DNA of 64,000 nucleotides, taken from Verrucomicrobiia bacterium. Lineage in GTDB: Bacteria > Verrucomicrobiota > Verrucomicrobiia > JADLBR01 > JAIBCM01. The stretch is taken from contig JAIBCM010000004.1 of assembly GCA_019694135.1 (NCBI GenBank), positions 1-64,000 of the forward strand, given 5' to 3'. Made by a program: the position numbers and the translations under genes. The notes under the pieces are model-generated. The model was not told where the DNA came from and searched no databases. It was given only the letters and a program-made list of their open reading frames with translations. This document shows, piece by piece, positions 15,646-24,248 of this stretch (positions are counted from its first letter, which is position 1; each line of letters starts with the position of its first letter).

Positions 15646-16263
15646 ATGAAAAATACTAAGTTCTATGTTTGTTCTACTTTAATTGCGGCGACTTTATCTT
15701 TAGCACCTTTGGTCCAAGGCGAAAGTGAAACGAATGCGGCCAAGATGGATTCGAAAATGGAAGAGATGATGAAAAAGGCTGAGGAGATGGGCAAGCCAGG
15801 TGAAGGACATCAAGTTTTGGAACCTTTAATTGGCGATTGGGAAGTGGAGGCGAAATGTTGGATGAACCCTGGAGAGGCTCCCCAAATTTCAAAGGGCAGT
15901 GCAAAAGCGATGTGGATTATGGGTGGTCGTTTTGTGCAAGAAGATTTTGATGGAGAAATGATGGGAAAACCGTTTCATGGCATGAGTCTAGCGGGTTATG
16001 ATAACATGAATCAAAAATATCAAAGTGTGTGGATTGATGATATGAGCACGGCGATTTTTACCAGTGAAGGAACTGCGGGAGAAGAGGGTAAAGTGCTCAC
16101 ATTTACCAGTACGATGGATTGTCCCATGACAGGAGAAAAAGATCTACCCGTAAAACAAGTCATTCGCATTATTAGCAACGATAAACATACTTTTGAAATG
16201 TATGATCTTCGTAAGACTGATAACAATAAGACGATGGAGTTAACTTATACTCGCAAACAATAA
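15646..16263 (+). CDS. exported DUF1579-domain protein
   Basis: The 205-aa protein has a signal peptide (first about 26 residues, ending LAPLVQGE), then a charged helix rich in Met, Lys and Glu (about 30-55). The DUF1579 domain follows: HQVLEPLIGDWEVEAKCWM, WIMGGRFVQEDFDG, GMSLAGYDNMNQKYQSVWID, and a C-terminal FEMYD segment. The fold is probably a lipocalin-like beta barrel; the ligand is unknown. GGAAAA precedes the ATG. A clear intrinsic terminator follows 22 bases after the stop, so this is probably a single-gene transcript. Confidence 0.85.
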   Translation: MKNTKFYVCSTLIAATLSLAPLVQGESETNAAKMDSKMEEMMKKAEEMGKPGEGHQVLEPLIGDWEVEAKCWMNPGEAPQISKGSAKAMWIMGGRFVQEDFDGEMMGKPFHGMSLAGYDNMNQKYQSVWIDDMSTAIFTSEGTAGEEGKVLTFTSTMDCPMTGEKDLPVKQVIRIISNDKHTFEMYDLRKTDNNKTMELTYTRKQ

Positions 16264-16285
16264 AGGTTCTAAAATTTAGCCAATG

Positions 16286-16318
16286 CGCGAATGCTTGATA
16301 GCATTCGCGTTTTTTTTT
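16286..16318 (+). terminator. intrinsic terminator after the DUF1579 gene
   Basis: A perfect 9-bp stem (CGCGAATGC at 16286-16294, GCATTCGCG at 16301-16309) with loop TTGATA is followed directly by nine T residues. It starts 22 bases after the upstream stop codon. This is the clearest Rho-independent terminator in the window. Confidence 0.92.
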
Positions 16319-16390
16319 ATTTTTTTCTTTTTAAAAATGATAGCCAACGATTGATTTTTTAAATCATTACTTTAAGTGATATAAGAAATC

Positions 16391-16837
16391 ATGCTTAGTT
16401 TTAAATTAGCCAATCATTCTCATTTAGGAACGCTTTTGATTTTAACGCGTGAGTACTATCTTCATGACGGACACGAATTTTCTGAAAGCAAGGTGCAAGG
16501 GGCATTAAAAGAGATTTTTAACAATAGCACATTGGGTAAAGTGTGGATGATTGCCTGGAACGAGGAAATGGTGGGCTATTTGATTTTGACATTTGGATTT
16601 AGTGTTGAGTTTGGTGGAAGAGATGCGTATGTGGATGAGTTTTATATTCGGGAGGCTTATCGCAGTAAGGGATTGGGTAGAAAAGCGATTGAGTTTGTCG
16701 AGGAAACCGCAAAAAAATTAGGGGTTAAAGCCATTCATTTGGAAGTGAATCGCAACAATAAAAATGCGCAGGAAGTTTATCGTAAATTAGATTTTCAAGA
16801 CCGAGATTATTATTTGATGACGCGGTTATTGGAATAA
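16391..16837 (+). CDS. GNAT-family N-acetyltransferase
   Basis: The 148-aa protein has the GNAT core: MIAWNEEMVGYLILTFGFSVEFGG (strands 2-4), then DAYVDEFYIREAYRSKGLGRKAIEFVEETA. In this stretch R-S-K-G-L-G-R is the acetyl-CoA pyrophosphate loop. A terminal AIHLEVNRNNKNAQEVYRKLDF motif follows. It transfers an acetyl group from acetyl-CoA to an amine; the acceptor is not predictable. The preceding terminator gives it its own transcript. Cytoplasmic. Confidence 0.92.
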   Translation: MLSFKLANHSHLGTLLILTREYYLHDGHEFSESKVQGALKEIFNNSTLGKVWMIAWNEEMVGYLILTFGFSVEFGGRDAYVDEFYIREAYRSKGLGRKAIEFVEETAKKLGVKAIHLEVNRNNKNAQEVYRKLDFQDRDYYLMTRLLE

Positions 16838-16845
16838 ATTTTTTT

Positions 16846-16878
16846 GCCCGCGAATCACGCGAAAAGACGCGAATAAAG
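16846..16878 (+). repeat. dispersed repeat, copy 1 (GCCCGCGAATCACGCGAAAA...)
   Basis: The segment begins GCCCGCGAATCACGCGAAAA and continues GACGCGAATAAAG. The first 20 bases recur at 47973-47992, and a diverged inverted copy lies at 49424-49453. All copies are intergenic, directly after a gene or beside tmRNA. It is a degenerate series of ACGCGAA-type units. Confidence 0.75.
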
Positions 16879-16975
16879 AAAGGGCTTATTAAATGAGACG
16901 TTTAACCAGTTACGAGTTGCTAGTCACCCCAGCCCGCATTGCTGCGCAAAGCGCTGCTGGCGAGGGTCACTAAAA

Positions 16976-18217
16976 TTACCACTCCAAGGTTACATTTCCT
17001 AAGCGATTCAAAATTTCCTGTGTGACGCGTTTTTCATCGTTTTCAGTTGGAGCTTGAAAGGTAACACTCCATCGCACGTAAGCGCCGGCATCATCCCAGG
17101 GCACCGTAGAGATGCATTTTTCAGTGATGAGCCATTGTGAGAAATCTTCAGCTGTTGCAAAAGTGATTTTTCCTTGCGCTGAAGTTGCTGCTTTGGGTGC
17201 TTTCACATAAAGAAAGAAAGAGCCTTTGGGTTTACGCGCTTGAAAGCCGAGTTTTTGTAAGGTAGCAACGAGCAAGTCCATTCTTCGGGAATATTTTTTA
17301 GCAATTTCTTGAGTAATTTCCGGATGATCAAAAGCGTAAGCGGTGGCGTGTTGAACGGCTAAAAATTGACCGGAATCAGTGTTGTCTTTTACATCCCCGT
17401 AGGCGCGAACAAGTTTTTCGTTACCGGCTACGAAACCGCACCGCCAACCGGTCATGTTAAAGTTTTTGCTAGCGGAATGCAGTTCAATGCCCACTTCTTT
17501 TGCACCGGGCATGGATAAAAAGCTCAACGGTGTTCCTTCAAAAACTAAAGCAGCGTATGCAAAATCGTGAATGACGATAATTTTATTTTCTTGAGCAAAT
17601 TCGATAACCTTTTTGAAAAATTCAGGAGTCGCGCTTGCGCCGGTCGGATTATTGGGATAGTTGATGACCAGAGTTTTTGCTCGCTTCAAAATATCAACAG
17701 GAATGGAATCAAGGTTGGGTAGGAAATGATTTTCTTCCGTAAGTTTTAAATTGTAAACTTCGCCGCCGTAATATTTAGCATGGGTGCCAAAGATGGGATA
17801 ACCTGGCGTTGTCATGAGCGCAACATCGCCGGGGTTAATAAAGCAGGCTGGTAAAATAGAAAGCGCAGCTTTGCTACCGATGGAGTGAATGACTTCTTTT
17901 TCAGGATCGATCGTAGCGCCACAAACATTTTTAAGATAGCTCGCCGCGGCCTGTTTCAGTACTGCATCGCCATTATCGGCATAGCCACGATTTTCGGGTT
18001 TTAGCGCTTCGCCATGCAGGGTTTTTATCACTTCGGAAAAAGCCATTTCATCCGGTTCGCCAACCCCGAGATCGAGAAGTTCCACTTCAGGATGTTTCGC
18101 GCGCGCCGATGCTTTTGCGCGTTTGATTTTTTCAAATTTATAAATAGCGGTGCTTTTGCCGTAATTTTTTCCGCCAATGCGTTCTGCAAATAAGTCTTGA
18201 ATATAACTGTCTTCCAT
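16976..18217 (-). CDS. dapL: LL-diaminopimelate aminotransferase
   Basis: The 413-aa fold-type-I PLP enzyme makes LL-diaminopimelate directly from tetrahydrodipicolinate, with glutamate as amino donor, for lysine and peptidoglycan. Family marks are LDLGVGEPDE and NRGYADNG near the N-terminus, TTPGYPIFGTHAKYYGG, NYPNNPTGA, HDFAYAAL, and the PLP-lysine motif SASKNFNMTGWRCGFV. The length matches the DapL family (about 410 aa). The pathway is known in plants, chlamydiae and verrucomicrobia. That supports the taxonomic guess. The gene is monocistronic on the minus strand. Confidence 0.92.
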   Translation of the reverse strand: MEDSYIQDLFAERIGGKNYGKSTAIYKFEKIKRAKASARAKHPEVELLDLGVGEPDEMAFSEVIKTLHGEALKPENRGYADNGDAVLKQAAASYLKNVCGATIDPEKEVIHSIGSKAALSILPACFINPGDVALMTTPGYPIFGTHAKYYGGEVYNLKLTEENHFLPNLDSIPVDILKRAKTLVINYPNNPTGASATPEFFKKVIEFAQENKIIVIHDFAYAALVFEGTPLSFLSMPGAKEVGIELHSASKNFNMTGWRCGFVAGNEKLVRAYGDVKDNTDSGQFLAVQHATAYAFDHPEITQEIAKKYSRRMDLLVATLQKLGFQARKPKGSFFLYVKAPKAATSAQGKITFATAEDFSQWLITEKCISTVPWDDAGAYVRWSVTFQAPTENDEKRVTQEILNRLGNVTLEW

Positions 18218-18299
18218 TTAACAGGCTCTAGAGAAAATAGAGAAAATTTAAAATAAAAATTGACGTAAATTAAATGGTGATCTAGAAAATATTCAATTC

Positions 18300-18578
18300 A
18301 TGACGAATCAAGCAAACAAACTTGGTGGTCTAATTACAAGAAAAGATTTTATCTTTTATTCTCTTAGTGGATTTCTTTTTACCTGTCTTCCTGCTTTTTT
18401 GAAACAGTCGTCGCGTTTGAAAGCAAAACAACATTTTTCAATTAAACCGATTTCGGGCGTTCATTATAAACCTTCTTTTCTGGCTTTTTGTAAGAGAGCT
18501 AAATTTTCTTCGGTTAAACAAGCCATTACCGCTGTTAAAAATGATAAAATTCCTTTTGAAATTAGTCATGAAACATAA
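18300..18578 (+). CDS. small hypothetical protein with N-terminal hydrophobic segment (92 aa)
   Basis: ATG at 18300 opens 92 codons. Residues 13-36 (TRKDFIFYSLSG followed by FLFTCLPAFL) look like a signal or membrane anchor, with a twin-arginine-like TRKDF in place of the usual RR. The rest is basic (many Lys and Phe). No family is recognised. It is divergent from dapL with 82 bases between the starts. It may be a small exported or membrane protein; a chance frame cannot be excluded. Confidence 0.45.
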   Translation: MTNQANKLGGLITRKDFIFYSLSGFLFTCLPAFLKQSSRLKAKQHFSIKPISGVHYKPSFLAFCKRAKFSSVKQAITAVKNDKIPFEISHET

Positions 18579-18648
18579 GTAAACGACTTTTAACCTCTCC
18601 AAACCATTTCACTGAAGCTTTATTAGTCTTGAAATGGGCGAGAGGGTG

Positions 18649-18678
18649 CCCCCGGGAATAAAAACCCGGGGGATTTTT
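18649..18678 (+). terminator. GC-rich hairpin with T run just before the TPR gene
   Basis: CCCCCGGG (18649-18656) pairs perfectly with CCCGGGGG (18665-18672) around an 8-base A-rich loop, followed by ATTTTT. This is terminator-like, but it ends only seven bases before the next ATG at 18686. It may end the 92-aa gene's transcript or act as an attenuator or RBS-shielding element in the leader of the TPR gene. Confidence 0.6.
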
Positions 18679-18685
18679 AAAAAAA

Positions 18686-20887
18686 ATGAAAACGCATCCT
18701 TCCTTCCGAAAACGTCGAGGAAAGCTTTCTTATCCTAAAAATGAAATTAGCGTAACCTGGCAAGCCATTACTGCTTTGATTAAAAGTAATGAAATAGCGG
18801 AGGCGTTGGCAGAACTTGATTCCTTAGCTCAACAAAGCGCAACTCCTGAAGTTCGATCACAAATTTTGGCTTTGGTAGGCGATTGTGAATTTAAGCGTAG
18901 CAAATATGAAGCGGCTCAAAAGGTTTATGAGTCAGCATTTCAATTGGTTTCTGGAACTTATTATGAATGGTTGCGACCGGCTTTAGGAAAGATCAGAGCT
19001 TTTTTAGCGAATTATCAAGTCCAAGAAGCTTATGATTATTCTCAAAAAACACTTTCTTTAGCTCAAGAGAAAAGCGAGGCATTTCAGGCTTATGTCAGTC
19101 AACTTACGTTGACTTCCCAAACTATTACTGTTCCGCTTCGCCCAGTTAATCCAGCCAGTGTTGCTTATCGGATTGGCTGTTGTTTTCGTGAGAAAGGGGA
19201 AAATGAAAAAGCAAAGGAATTTTTCACAAGAGCAGTGGAAATTAATCCTAACCAGGCCATTCCATCTCAAATTCAATTAGCTGAAATTGAGTTGAGAAAT
19301 CATCCTCAATCGGCTTTGGATTTGGCTCTGGTTGCTATTAAATCAGGTCAAGGCAAAGCCAAAACGATCGCTGCATGGCCCATTTTGATTCGTGCCTTGG
19401 TCAAATTAAATCAGCCCTTTACTGATTCTTATCTTAATATTTTAGCGCAAGCCACGCCCACGTTGCGATCACGCGCGATGCTGATGATTGTGCGAGAGTT
19501 GCGCCGTTTTCAGCGACGAGAATGGCAGGTTTTGGCTGATCGTTGGTTGCAAGAAGATGGGGCGCAAGATTCTAGTGTGGCGGCGGAGATGCAAGAAATG
19601 ATTTTGTCCACAGAAAAACAAGCCGTGGATGTGACCGCGCAACGGGTTGAAAAAGCCAAAGCATTGTTGCAAACGCCAAATCTTTGTCCACGCGAATGGA
19701 TCACAGCCGCGAAAACGATTGTCGAAACTTCTTGTCGCTTGAATTTGGCATTTGATCTGGAAGGTTTAATGGGGCAAGCCACAAATTTATTTGATCCGGA
19801 AAAAATGTCTATCATTCGACACAGCATCGCGCGCTCCTGTTTTTTGGGAGATCGGGCGGATTTAGCAAGGCCTTTATTGGAACAAAATTTAGCTACTGTT
19901 TCATCGCAACATTCGCTCTGGGGCAAGACCGTTTGGTCATTGGCTCAATTATCGGAAGCGGCAGAAGATTATTCGTTAGCGGCTTATTATTATTTCAAAC
20001 TGGCTCAACAATCTTCCCAAGCACTTCGCTTTCGTCTCATGGCGCGTTTAAGTTGGTGCGAGTGTTTGATTGAAACGGGCGATTCTGTGGCGTTGCAAGC
20101 AGCTCAACCCGAAATTGAAAATTTACTGGCGCAAACCCAAGACTTTAGCTTGCTCATGGATTTTGCGAGAAAACTTCGTTTTGTGCGAGGTCCACTGCAA
20201 AATTTGGCCAAACCACTTTTCCTGAAAGGGGAGACGATGGCTAGAGAAACGTTTCAGAAAAGTTCTTCGCCAAACTATGCCGTGAAAATTTTGAATCATC
20301 TCACACGTCGGCAAGTGGATTTTAATCATTTTGACCAAACCCTTGCACTTTGGCATTCCTTAACACCAGAAAAGAAACAATGGCTTTGGAGCGATAAAAT
20401 CGAATATTGGGATTATCTCTCTTACGTTTTTTCGGCTTATGTTGTAACCAAACAAGCCAAACTTGGAAAGGCTTTAGCTCAGAACTATCTCGAAAATCCC
20501 TCCACACCTGTTAATGGCATCGGATCTTTAGGAGTTTCTTATGGTCTTTATCAACTCAATCAAGGTAACCAGCAAGAAGCTTTTCTATGGTTTGAAAAAG
20601 TGGCCGTTTCGGGTTTTAGTGCAGGTCGGGCCGCCTATGCCCACTACTGGCTGGCTTTGCGAGCGTTCAAACAAAACAATTTGGCTGAAGCCAATCGGCA
20701 AAGTCAGCGATTGCTTGCGATTTTGCCGCCGCGTTTTGGCCAACTCAAAGAAAAAGCCCTAGGCGCCTGCGCGCTTTTAATCCAAAAACAACTCAATCGT
20801 GAAGCAGCTATTTTGGCCGCTCCGGATCAAGAAAAATATATTCGCGCTCAATGGCATCGGGTGACTTCCGATTTAGAACGCTTATGA
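18686..20887 (+). CDS. tetratricopeptide-repeat protein (733 aa), function unknown
   Basis: The protein is helical throughout with TPR-type motifs, e.g. ILALVGDCEFKRSKYEAAQKVYESAFQ near 52-80, VAYRIGCCFREKGENEKAKEFFTRAVEINPNQ near 163-195, and AAYYYFKLAQQSS near 430. The C-terminal repeats (AFLWFEKVAVSGFSAGRAAYAHYWLALRAF) resemble Sel1-type units. There is no signal peptide (MKTHPSFRKRRGK), so it is probably cytoplasmic. It overlaps the next gene by four bases (ATGA), indicating translational coupling and an operon with the genes to 24.7 kb. It probably serves as an assembly scaffold for the exported proteins downstream, which is an inference from context. Confidence 0.75.
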   Translation: MKTHPSFRKRRGKLSYPKNEISVTWQAITALIKSNEIAEALAELDSLAQQSATPEVRSQILALVGDCEFKRSKYEAAQKVYESAFQLVSGTYYEWLRPALGKIRAFLANYQVQEAYDYSQKTLSLAQEKSEAFQAYVSQLTLTSQTITVPLRPVNPASVAYRIGCCFREKGENEKAKEFFTRAVEINPNQAIPSQIQLAEIELRNHPQSALDLALVAIKSGQGKAKTIAAWPILIRALVKLNQPFTDSYLNILAQATPTLRSRAMLMIVRELRRFQRREWQVLADRWLQEDGAQDSSVAAEMQEMILSTEKQAVDVTAQRVEKAKALLQTPNLCPREWITAAKTIVETSCRLNLAFDLEGLMGQATNLFDPEKMSIIRHSIARSCFLGDRADLARPLLEQNLATVSSQHSLWGKTVWSLAQLSEAAEDYSLAAYYYFKLAQQSSQALRFRLMARLSWCECLIETGDSVALQAAQPEIENLLAQTQDFSLLMDFARKLRFVRGPLQNLAKPLFLKGETMARETFQKSSSPNYAVKILNHLTRRQVDFNHFDQTLALWHSLTPEKKQWLWSDKIEYWDYLSYVFSAYVVTKQAKLGKALAQNYLENPSTPVNGIGSLGVSYGLYQLNQGNQQEAFLWFEKVAVSGFSAGRAAYAHYWLALRAFKQNNLAEANRQSQRLLAILPPRFGQLKEKALGACALLIQKQLNREAAILAAPDQEKYIRAQWHRVTSDLERL

Positions 20888-21915
20888 AATTTCGTCTCTT
20901 ATTCTTTTTGCTAATAAGTTTTTTACTCCCTTTCTTTCTTCTTGCGGAAAAGGGCGATGTCCCAATCACAGCCACCGACACCAGTAGCGATGCTGGCACG
21001 CGAGAAAGCACTAAAACTTTGAAAATGGTTTATAAAGGAGAATCTCGAACGGCTAAGCTCGAAATTGCAGATAGCGGTTACGAAGAAAATGAGCCTCACT
21101 GGTATGGAGATGGCGTTGATGGCTCGCCTGGATCTTTAATTGCCACCTTCGAAGGCAGCAGTAGCACAACCGCTATGATCCATAGCGACGACCCCCCACG
21201 CGATGGCGAGGTTAATATTGAACTGGTGCCGGAAGGGGAAAAGAAGCTGTCATTAGGGGCAGAAATCAAATCAGTAAAAGACATTATGGATCAAATGAAT
21301 TTATATAGTATAGAGCGCTATAAGAAAAAAATTGTGGAATTAAGTGGAGATATAGAAATAAGTCGTAAAAAAGTTGATTACTATGATAATGGGGAAAAAA
21401 TTGGTGACTTTGTTAAACTAGAAGGATGTATTACTTTTCATATTATAGGACAAAAAACAGGTGAATTACTTAAATGGCCTACTCCAATTCCGACGGTTTA
21501 TTTTGTGATTGAAGCTGAGTTTGGTGGCTTGAACAGCGTCATTTGCCTGAATGGAGAATACGATGAGTCAAAAATGAATCCATGGCTTCATCCGGTTAAC
21601 GCATCATTGCAAGCAAACACCTCCATTTCATTAGCGGTTGAATTTCAATTTGATCCCTTAAAAATAGTTCAATTAGATGCCGGAGTAAAAGGCTCAGCCT
21701 CTATGGAGGCAACAGGTAATTATTGGAGTGAGCCTTCTTCAAAAATAATTTGGGGACAAACAAAAGCCTCTATGCAAAATCTTTGTGGCGAAGTTTTTGC
21801 AAAGCTGAAAATTTTAGAGACTAAAGAGATAAAGTTCACTTTTTGGAATGATTGTATTGATGATTTCTATCCTCATTGGGATAGCGGTAAAATGATTGTG
21901 TATTCGTTTAATTAA
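20884..21915 (+). CDS. exported protein of unknown function (343 aa)
   Basis: The start at ATG 20884 overlaps the upstream stop (ATGA) and gives a strong signal peptide (MKFRLLFFLLISFLLPFFLLA). The mature part is acidic and beta-rich. It has SRTAKLEIADSGYEENEPHW near 55, a central ERYKKKIVELSGDIEISRKK stretch, and Gly- and aromatic-rich strands such as TVYFVIEAEFGGLN and LDAGVKGSASMEATGNYW. I recognise no family. An outer-membrane or periplasmic location is inferred. Only four bases separate its stop from the next gene, so it belongs to the same operon. Confidence 0.7.
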   Translation: MKFRLLFFLLISFLLPFFLLAEKGDVPITATDTSSDAGTRESTKTLKMVYKGESRTAKLEIADSGYEENEPHWYGDGVDGSPGSLIATFEGSSSTTAMIHSDDPPRDGEVNIELVPEGEKKLSLGAEIKSVKDIMDQMNLYSIERYKKKIVELSGDIEISRKKVDYYDNGEKIGDFVKLEGCITFHIIGQKTGELLKWPTPIPTVYFVIEAEFGGLNSVICLNGEYDESKMNPWLHPVNASLQANTSISLAVEFQFDPLKIVQLDAGVKGSASMEATGNYWSEPSSKIIWGQTKASMQNLCGEVFAKLKILETKEIKFTFWNDCIDDFYPHWDSGKMIVYSFN

Positions 21916-21918
21916 ATT

Positions 21919-22545
21919 GTGAACCGACAAGCAACTATTTTTGTTGTAGCTATCATTGTGATAGCAAGCTTCTTAATAAGAAGTTTGTATAAACCTTGCA
22001 ATTTTGTCGCTGATAACAAAAAGTTTAAGATTACAATCAATGTTTATAAGCCGCCTATTGTGATAGAAAATACAGAAATCCAGAATCATGTAAAAATTCC
22101 TGATTGGTTAAAAACAGTTCAATTTTTTTTGGCTCCCACTAATATCACTTTTAAAGAATGGAGCAATTTAGTAACAGCAGAATATTTCAATTCAGCTCAG
22201 CTAAGTGAAGAAGACTATAAGCAACAAAAAAAACTGCCATTTAAAAAAAGAACTGATGAATTTTCGCGAAAAAGTTATTTTTATGCGATTCAAATTTCCT
22301 ACCAACGCGAGAAGCTTTTGGCTGTCAGGGAGGCCTACGGTGCGTATAAAGAAATGCCTTCAACACCAGTTAGTTCTTTTACATTTTTTCGCTATCACGA
22401 AGGCAAGTGGTTGCTGCATCTTTATGATGTTCCAGGTGAAGAATGGTTTAAGCTTTTTCCCATTACATCACTAGAAAAGATGCAATCTTTATTAAAGGCG
22501 GGCTCAGGCCGTGTGGGCCCCAAAGGATATTTTGAGCCTAATTAA
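21919..22545 (+). CDS. membrane-anchored protein, paralogue of the gene at 23062
   Basis: GTG at 21919 starts 208 codons. Residues 6-24 are a single hydrophobic anchor, and the remainder is extracytoplasmic. The sequence shares a clear template with the 23062 gene: KKFKITINVYKPPIV near the start, then a PDWLKT/PEWYGT motif, a central YFYAIQISY strand, and a closing GKWLLHLYDVPGEEWFKLFPITSLEKMQSLLKAGSGRVGPKGYF. Members of the pair flank a DUF3592 gene. The family is not recognised. An A+T-rich, Lys-rich composition is shared along this operon. Confidence 0.65.
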   Translation: MNRQATIFVVAIIVIASFLIRSLYKPCNFVADNKKFKITINVYKPPIVIENTEIQNHVKIPDWLKTVQFFLAPTNITFKEWSNLVTAEYFNSAQLSEEDYKQQKKLPFKKRTDEFSRKSYFYAIQISYQREKLLAVREAYGAYKEMPSTPVSSFTFFRYHEGKWLLHLYDVPGEEWFKLFPITSLEKMQSLLKAGSGRVGPKGYFEPN

Positions 22546-22548
22546 TTT

Positions 22549-23043
22549 ATGAAAATAAATTGGCCGCTTCTTTTAATAGGCCTCATTTTTTTATTAGTAG
22601 GCATTTCAATGGTTATTCAATCATTGATTTATTTTTTTCGTGGGCTAGCGAGTTTTCATTGGAATCAAATTCAAGGGAGAATAACTCGATCCAAAATTAT
22701 CATTGAACAGCCTAGCGCTCGAAAAGCGCCAAGTTACCGATGGGATTTAGAGTATTCTTATGAAGTGAGTGGTAAAACTTATTTTGCTAAAAATTATCGT
22801 CAAAATCCAAATGTTATTTCTTCTATTAATTTCTATCAAAAATTGGTTGATGCGAACCCTGTTAATGCTTTGGTCCAAGTTTTTTACCACCCAAGTTATC
22901 CTCAAAAAGCGGTTTTAAAACCAGGATTGGATTGGCAATGGTTTGTTTATTTTATTTCGTCTTTTATTTGTGTTGCGTTGGGTATATTTTTATTAATGCA
23001 AACTGCTTCCCTGAAAAATGCTAGCTTTCAAATTAGCCTTTGA
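22549..23043 (+). CDS. DUF3592-domain membrane protein
   Basis: The 164-aa protein has two transmembrane helices (about 5-30 and 127-152) bracketing an extracytoplasmic beta domain. That domain shows the DUF3592 pattern: WNQIQGRITRSKI, RWDLEYSYEVSGKTYFAKN and VFYHPSYPQKAVLKPG. The function is unknown; homologues are widespread small membrane proteins. The gene starts three bases after the previous stop and sits between the two members of a paralogue pair. Confidence 0.85.
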   Translation: MKINWPLLLIGLIFLLVGISMVIQSLIYFFRGLASFHWNQIQGRITRSKIIIEQPSARKAPSYRWDLEYSYEVSGKTYFAKNYRQNPNVISSINFYQKLVDANPVNALVQVFYHPSYPQKAVLKPGLDWQWFVYFISSFICVALGIFLLMQTASLKNASFQISL

Positions 23044-23061
23044 TTTATCAAATTGCATCTC

Positions 23062-23679
23062 ATGAAATTAATATTTTGGTTATTTTTTCTTTTCCATTAT
23101 TTGTGTGTGTCAGCAACTAATGAGTTTTACACTATTGAAACACCTTCAAAAAAATTTGAAGTTCAACTCATTACTTATTCTCCACCGCTTCTTACCGAAA
23201 AAGGGGAGATTAAAGGGCAAACACCAGAATGGTATGGGACTTTTTTAAAAACTGACATTCGACGATCAGCATCGTATAAAGATTATTTATCTTCATTGTC
23301 TCAAGAGAGAATCAATTTTTTAAAGATTACCAAGGAAAAATATGAAAAAGGTAAAAAATATGCCTTGGAAAAAAAATCTCGTTTTACGGAAAATCAAAGT
23401 ATTTTTTATGAGGTGAGATTTCGAGAAAAAAATGATATCACCAGCTTTGTAGCCTCGCTTGACGAAAAACTGGTAGAGCAGATGCCCACGAATTCTATTC
23501 AGTTGAATTATTCCATTTATGTAAAAAGAAATGGCCAATGGTTAGCTCACTTTGTGCCGCTTAAACATGATTTTTGGAAATTTCCTATATCCGATTTAGA
23601 ACGATTGAAAAAAATAATTAAAACTGGAAAAGCGAAGGTTGCTTTTGATGGAAAATTCCAGGCAGTGGATAGCTTATGA
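23062..23679 (+). CDS. exported protein, paralogue of the gene at 21919
   Basis: ATG at 23062 (a TTG nine bases upstream is also in frame) gives 205 aa with a signal peptide (MKLIFWLFFLFHYLCVSA). The mature part follows the same template as the gene at 21919: KKFEVQLITYSPPLLTEKGEI, PEWYGTFLKT, a Lys/Glu-rich helix, IFYEVRF, and a terminal GQWLAHFVPLKHDFWKFPISDLERLKKIIKTGKAKVAFDGKF. The two differ in anchoring: transmembrane there, cleaved signal here. The stop overlaps the next start (ATGA). Function unknown. Confidence 0.65.
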   Translation: MKLIFWLFFLFHYLCVSATNEFYTIETPSKKFEVQLITYSPPLLTEKGEIKGQTPEWYGTFLKTDIRRSASYKDYLSSLSQERINFLKITKEKYEKGKKYALEKKSRFTENQSIFYEVRFREKNDITSFVASLDEKLVEQMPTNSIQLNYSIYVKRNGQWLAHFVPLKHDFWKFPISDLERLKKIIKTGKAKVAFDGKFQAVDSL

Positions 23680-24242
23680 ACAAATTTTTCATAATTTTAA
23701 TTCTTAGTTTATTGTTTTCAGGATGCTCAAAGGGGCCTTTCCAGACTATCAGCACACCTAAAATTGATAAGTTAACCGAATTGATTAAGCATCATCCCAA
23801 TGAAGCATGGCACTACAAAGAACGAGCATATTGTTATGCCATTTTAGGTTTGAAGCAACAGGCTATTAAGGATGTTAATATCGCGTTAAAGTTAGCGCCA
23901 GAAAATGCACCTCTCCATAGTCAAATGGGTTGGGCACTCTTTAATGCTGGCGCTTTTAAACTTGCTCTTAAAACTTGGGAAAAAGCCGCAGAGTTATCCG
24001 ACTTTCAAAATTTATATGATTATTATGCTTTGGCTATTGGGCATTGGGCAAATGGCGATGACTTGGAAGCTATGAAATTTTATGATGAAACCGCTAAGAA
24101 AGATTCAGACTTTGGAGAATGGCTAACTTTGGAGGAAAAAACGAAGCATTGGACTCGTAAAGAAAAAGAAGCCATCTATCGTATTTATGAAATGTGGCGA
24201 AAAAGTTATCGTTTAAAACCCTATTTACAAAAATTATCTTAA
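23676..24242 (+). CDS. TPR lipoprotein
   Basis: The 188-aa protein starts with a lipoprotein signal (lipobox LFSGC, Cys17). It is followed by TPR units: AWHYKERAYCYAILGLKQQAIKDVNIALKLAPEN near 43-78, then PLHSQMGWALFNAGAFKLALKTWEKAAELS near 79-108, and a partial third. It is expected to be attached to a membrane on the periplasmic side. The four-base overlap with the upstream gene and the six-base gap to the next support co-translation. It probably holds partners of this operon together; the role is not known. Confidence 0.8.
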   Translation: MNKFFIILILSLLFSGCSKGPFQTISTPKIDKLTELIKHHPNEAWHYKERAYCYAILGLKQQAIKDVNIALKLAPENAPLHSQMGWALFNAGAFKLALKTWEKAAELSDFQNLYDYYALAIGHWANGDDLEAMKFYDETAKKDSDFGEWLTLEEKTKHWTRKEKEAIYRIYEMWRKSYRLKPYLQKLS

Positions 24243-24248
24243 CTTGCT

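Noticed and set aside
16903-16937. Shared CCAGTTAC...TTGCTA motif with the minus strand of 49882-49905
   Set aside because: Two short blocks match (8 and 6 bases), which is too little to call a repeat without a genome-wide count.
18600-18685. Riboswitch-like leader before the TPR gene
   Set aside because: The GC hairpin is clear, but the sequence before it (GGGCGAGAGGGTGCC) does not match any riboswitch consensus I can recall, and the downstream genes give no ligand hint.
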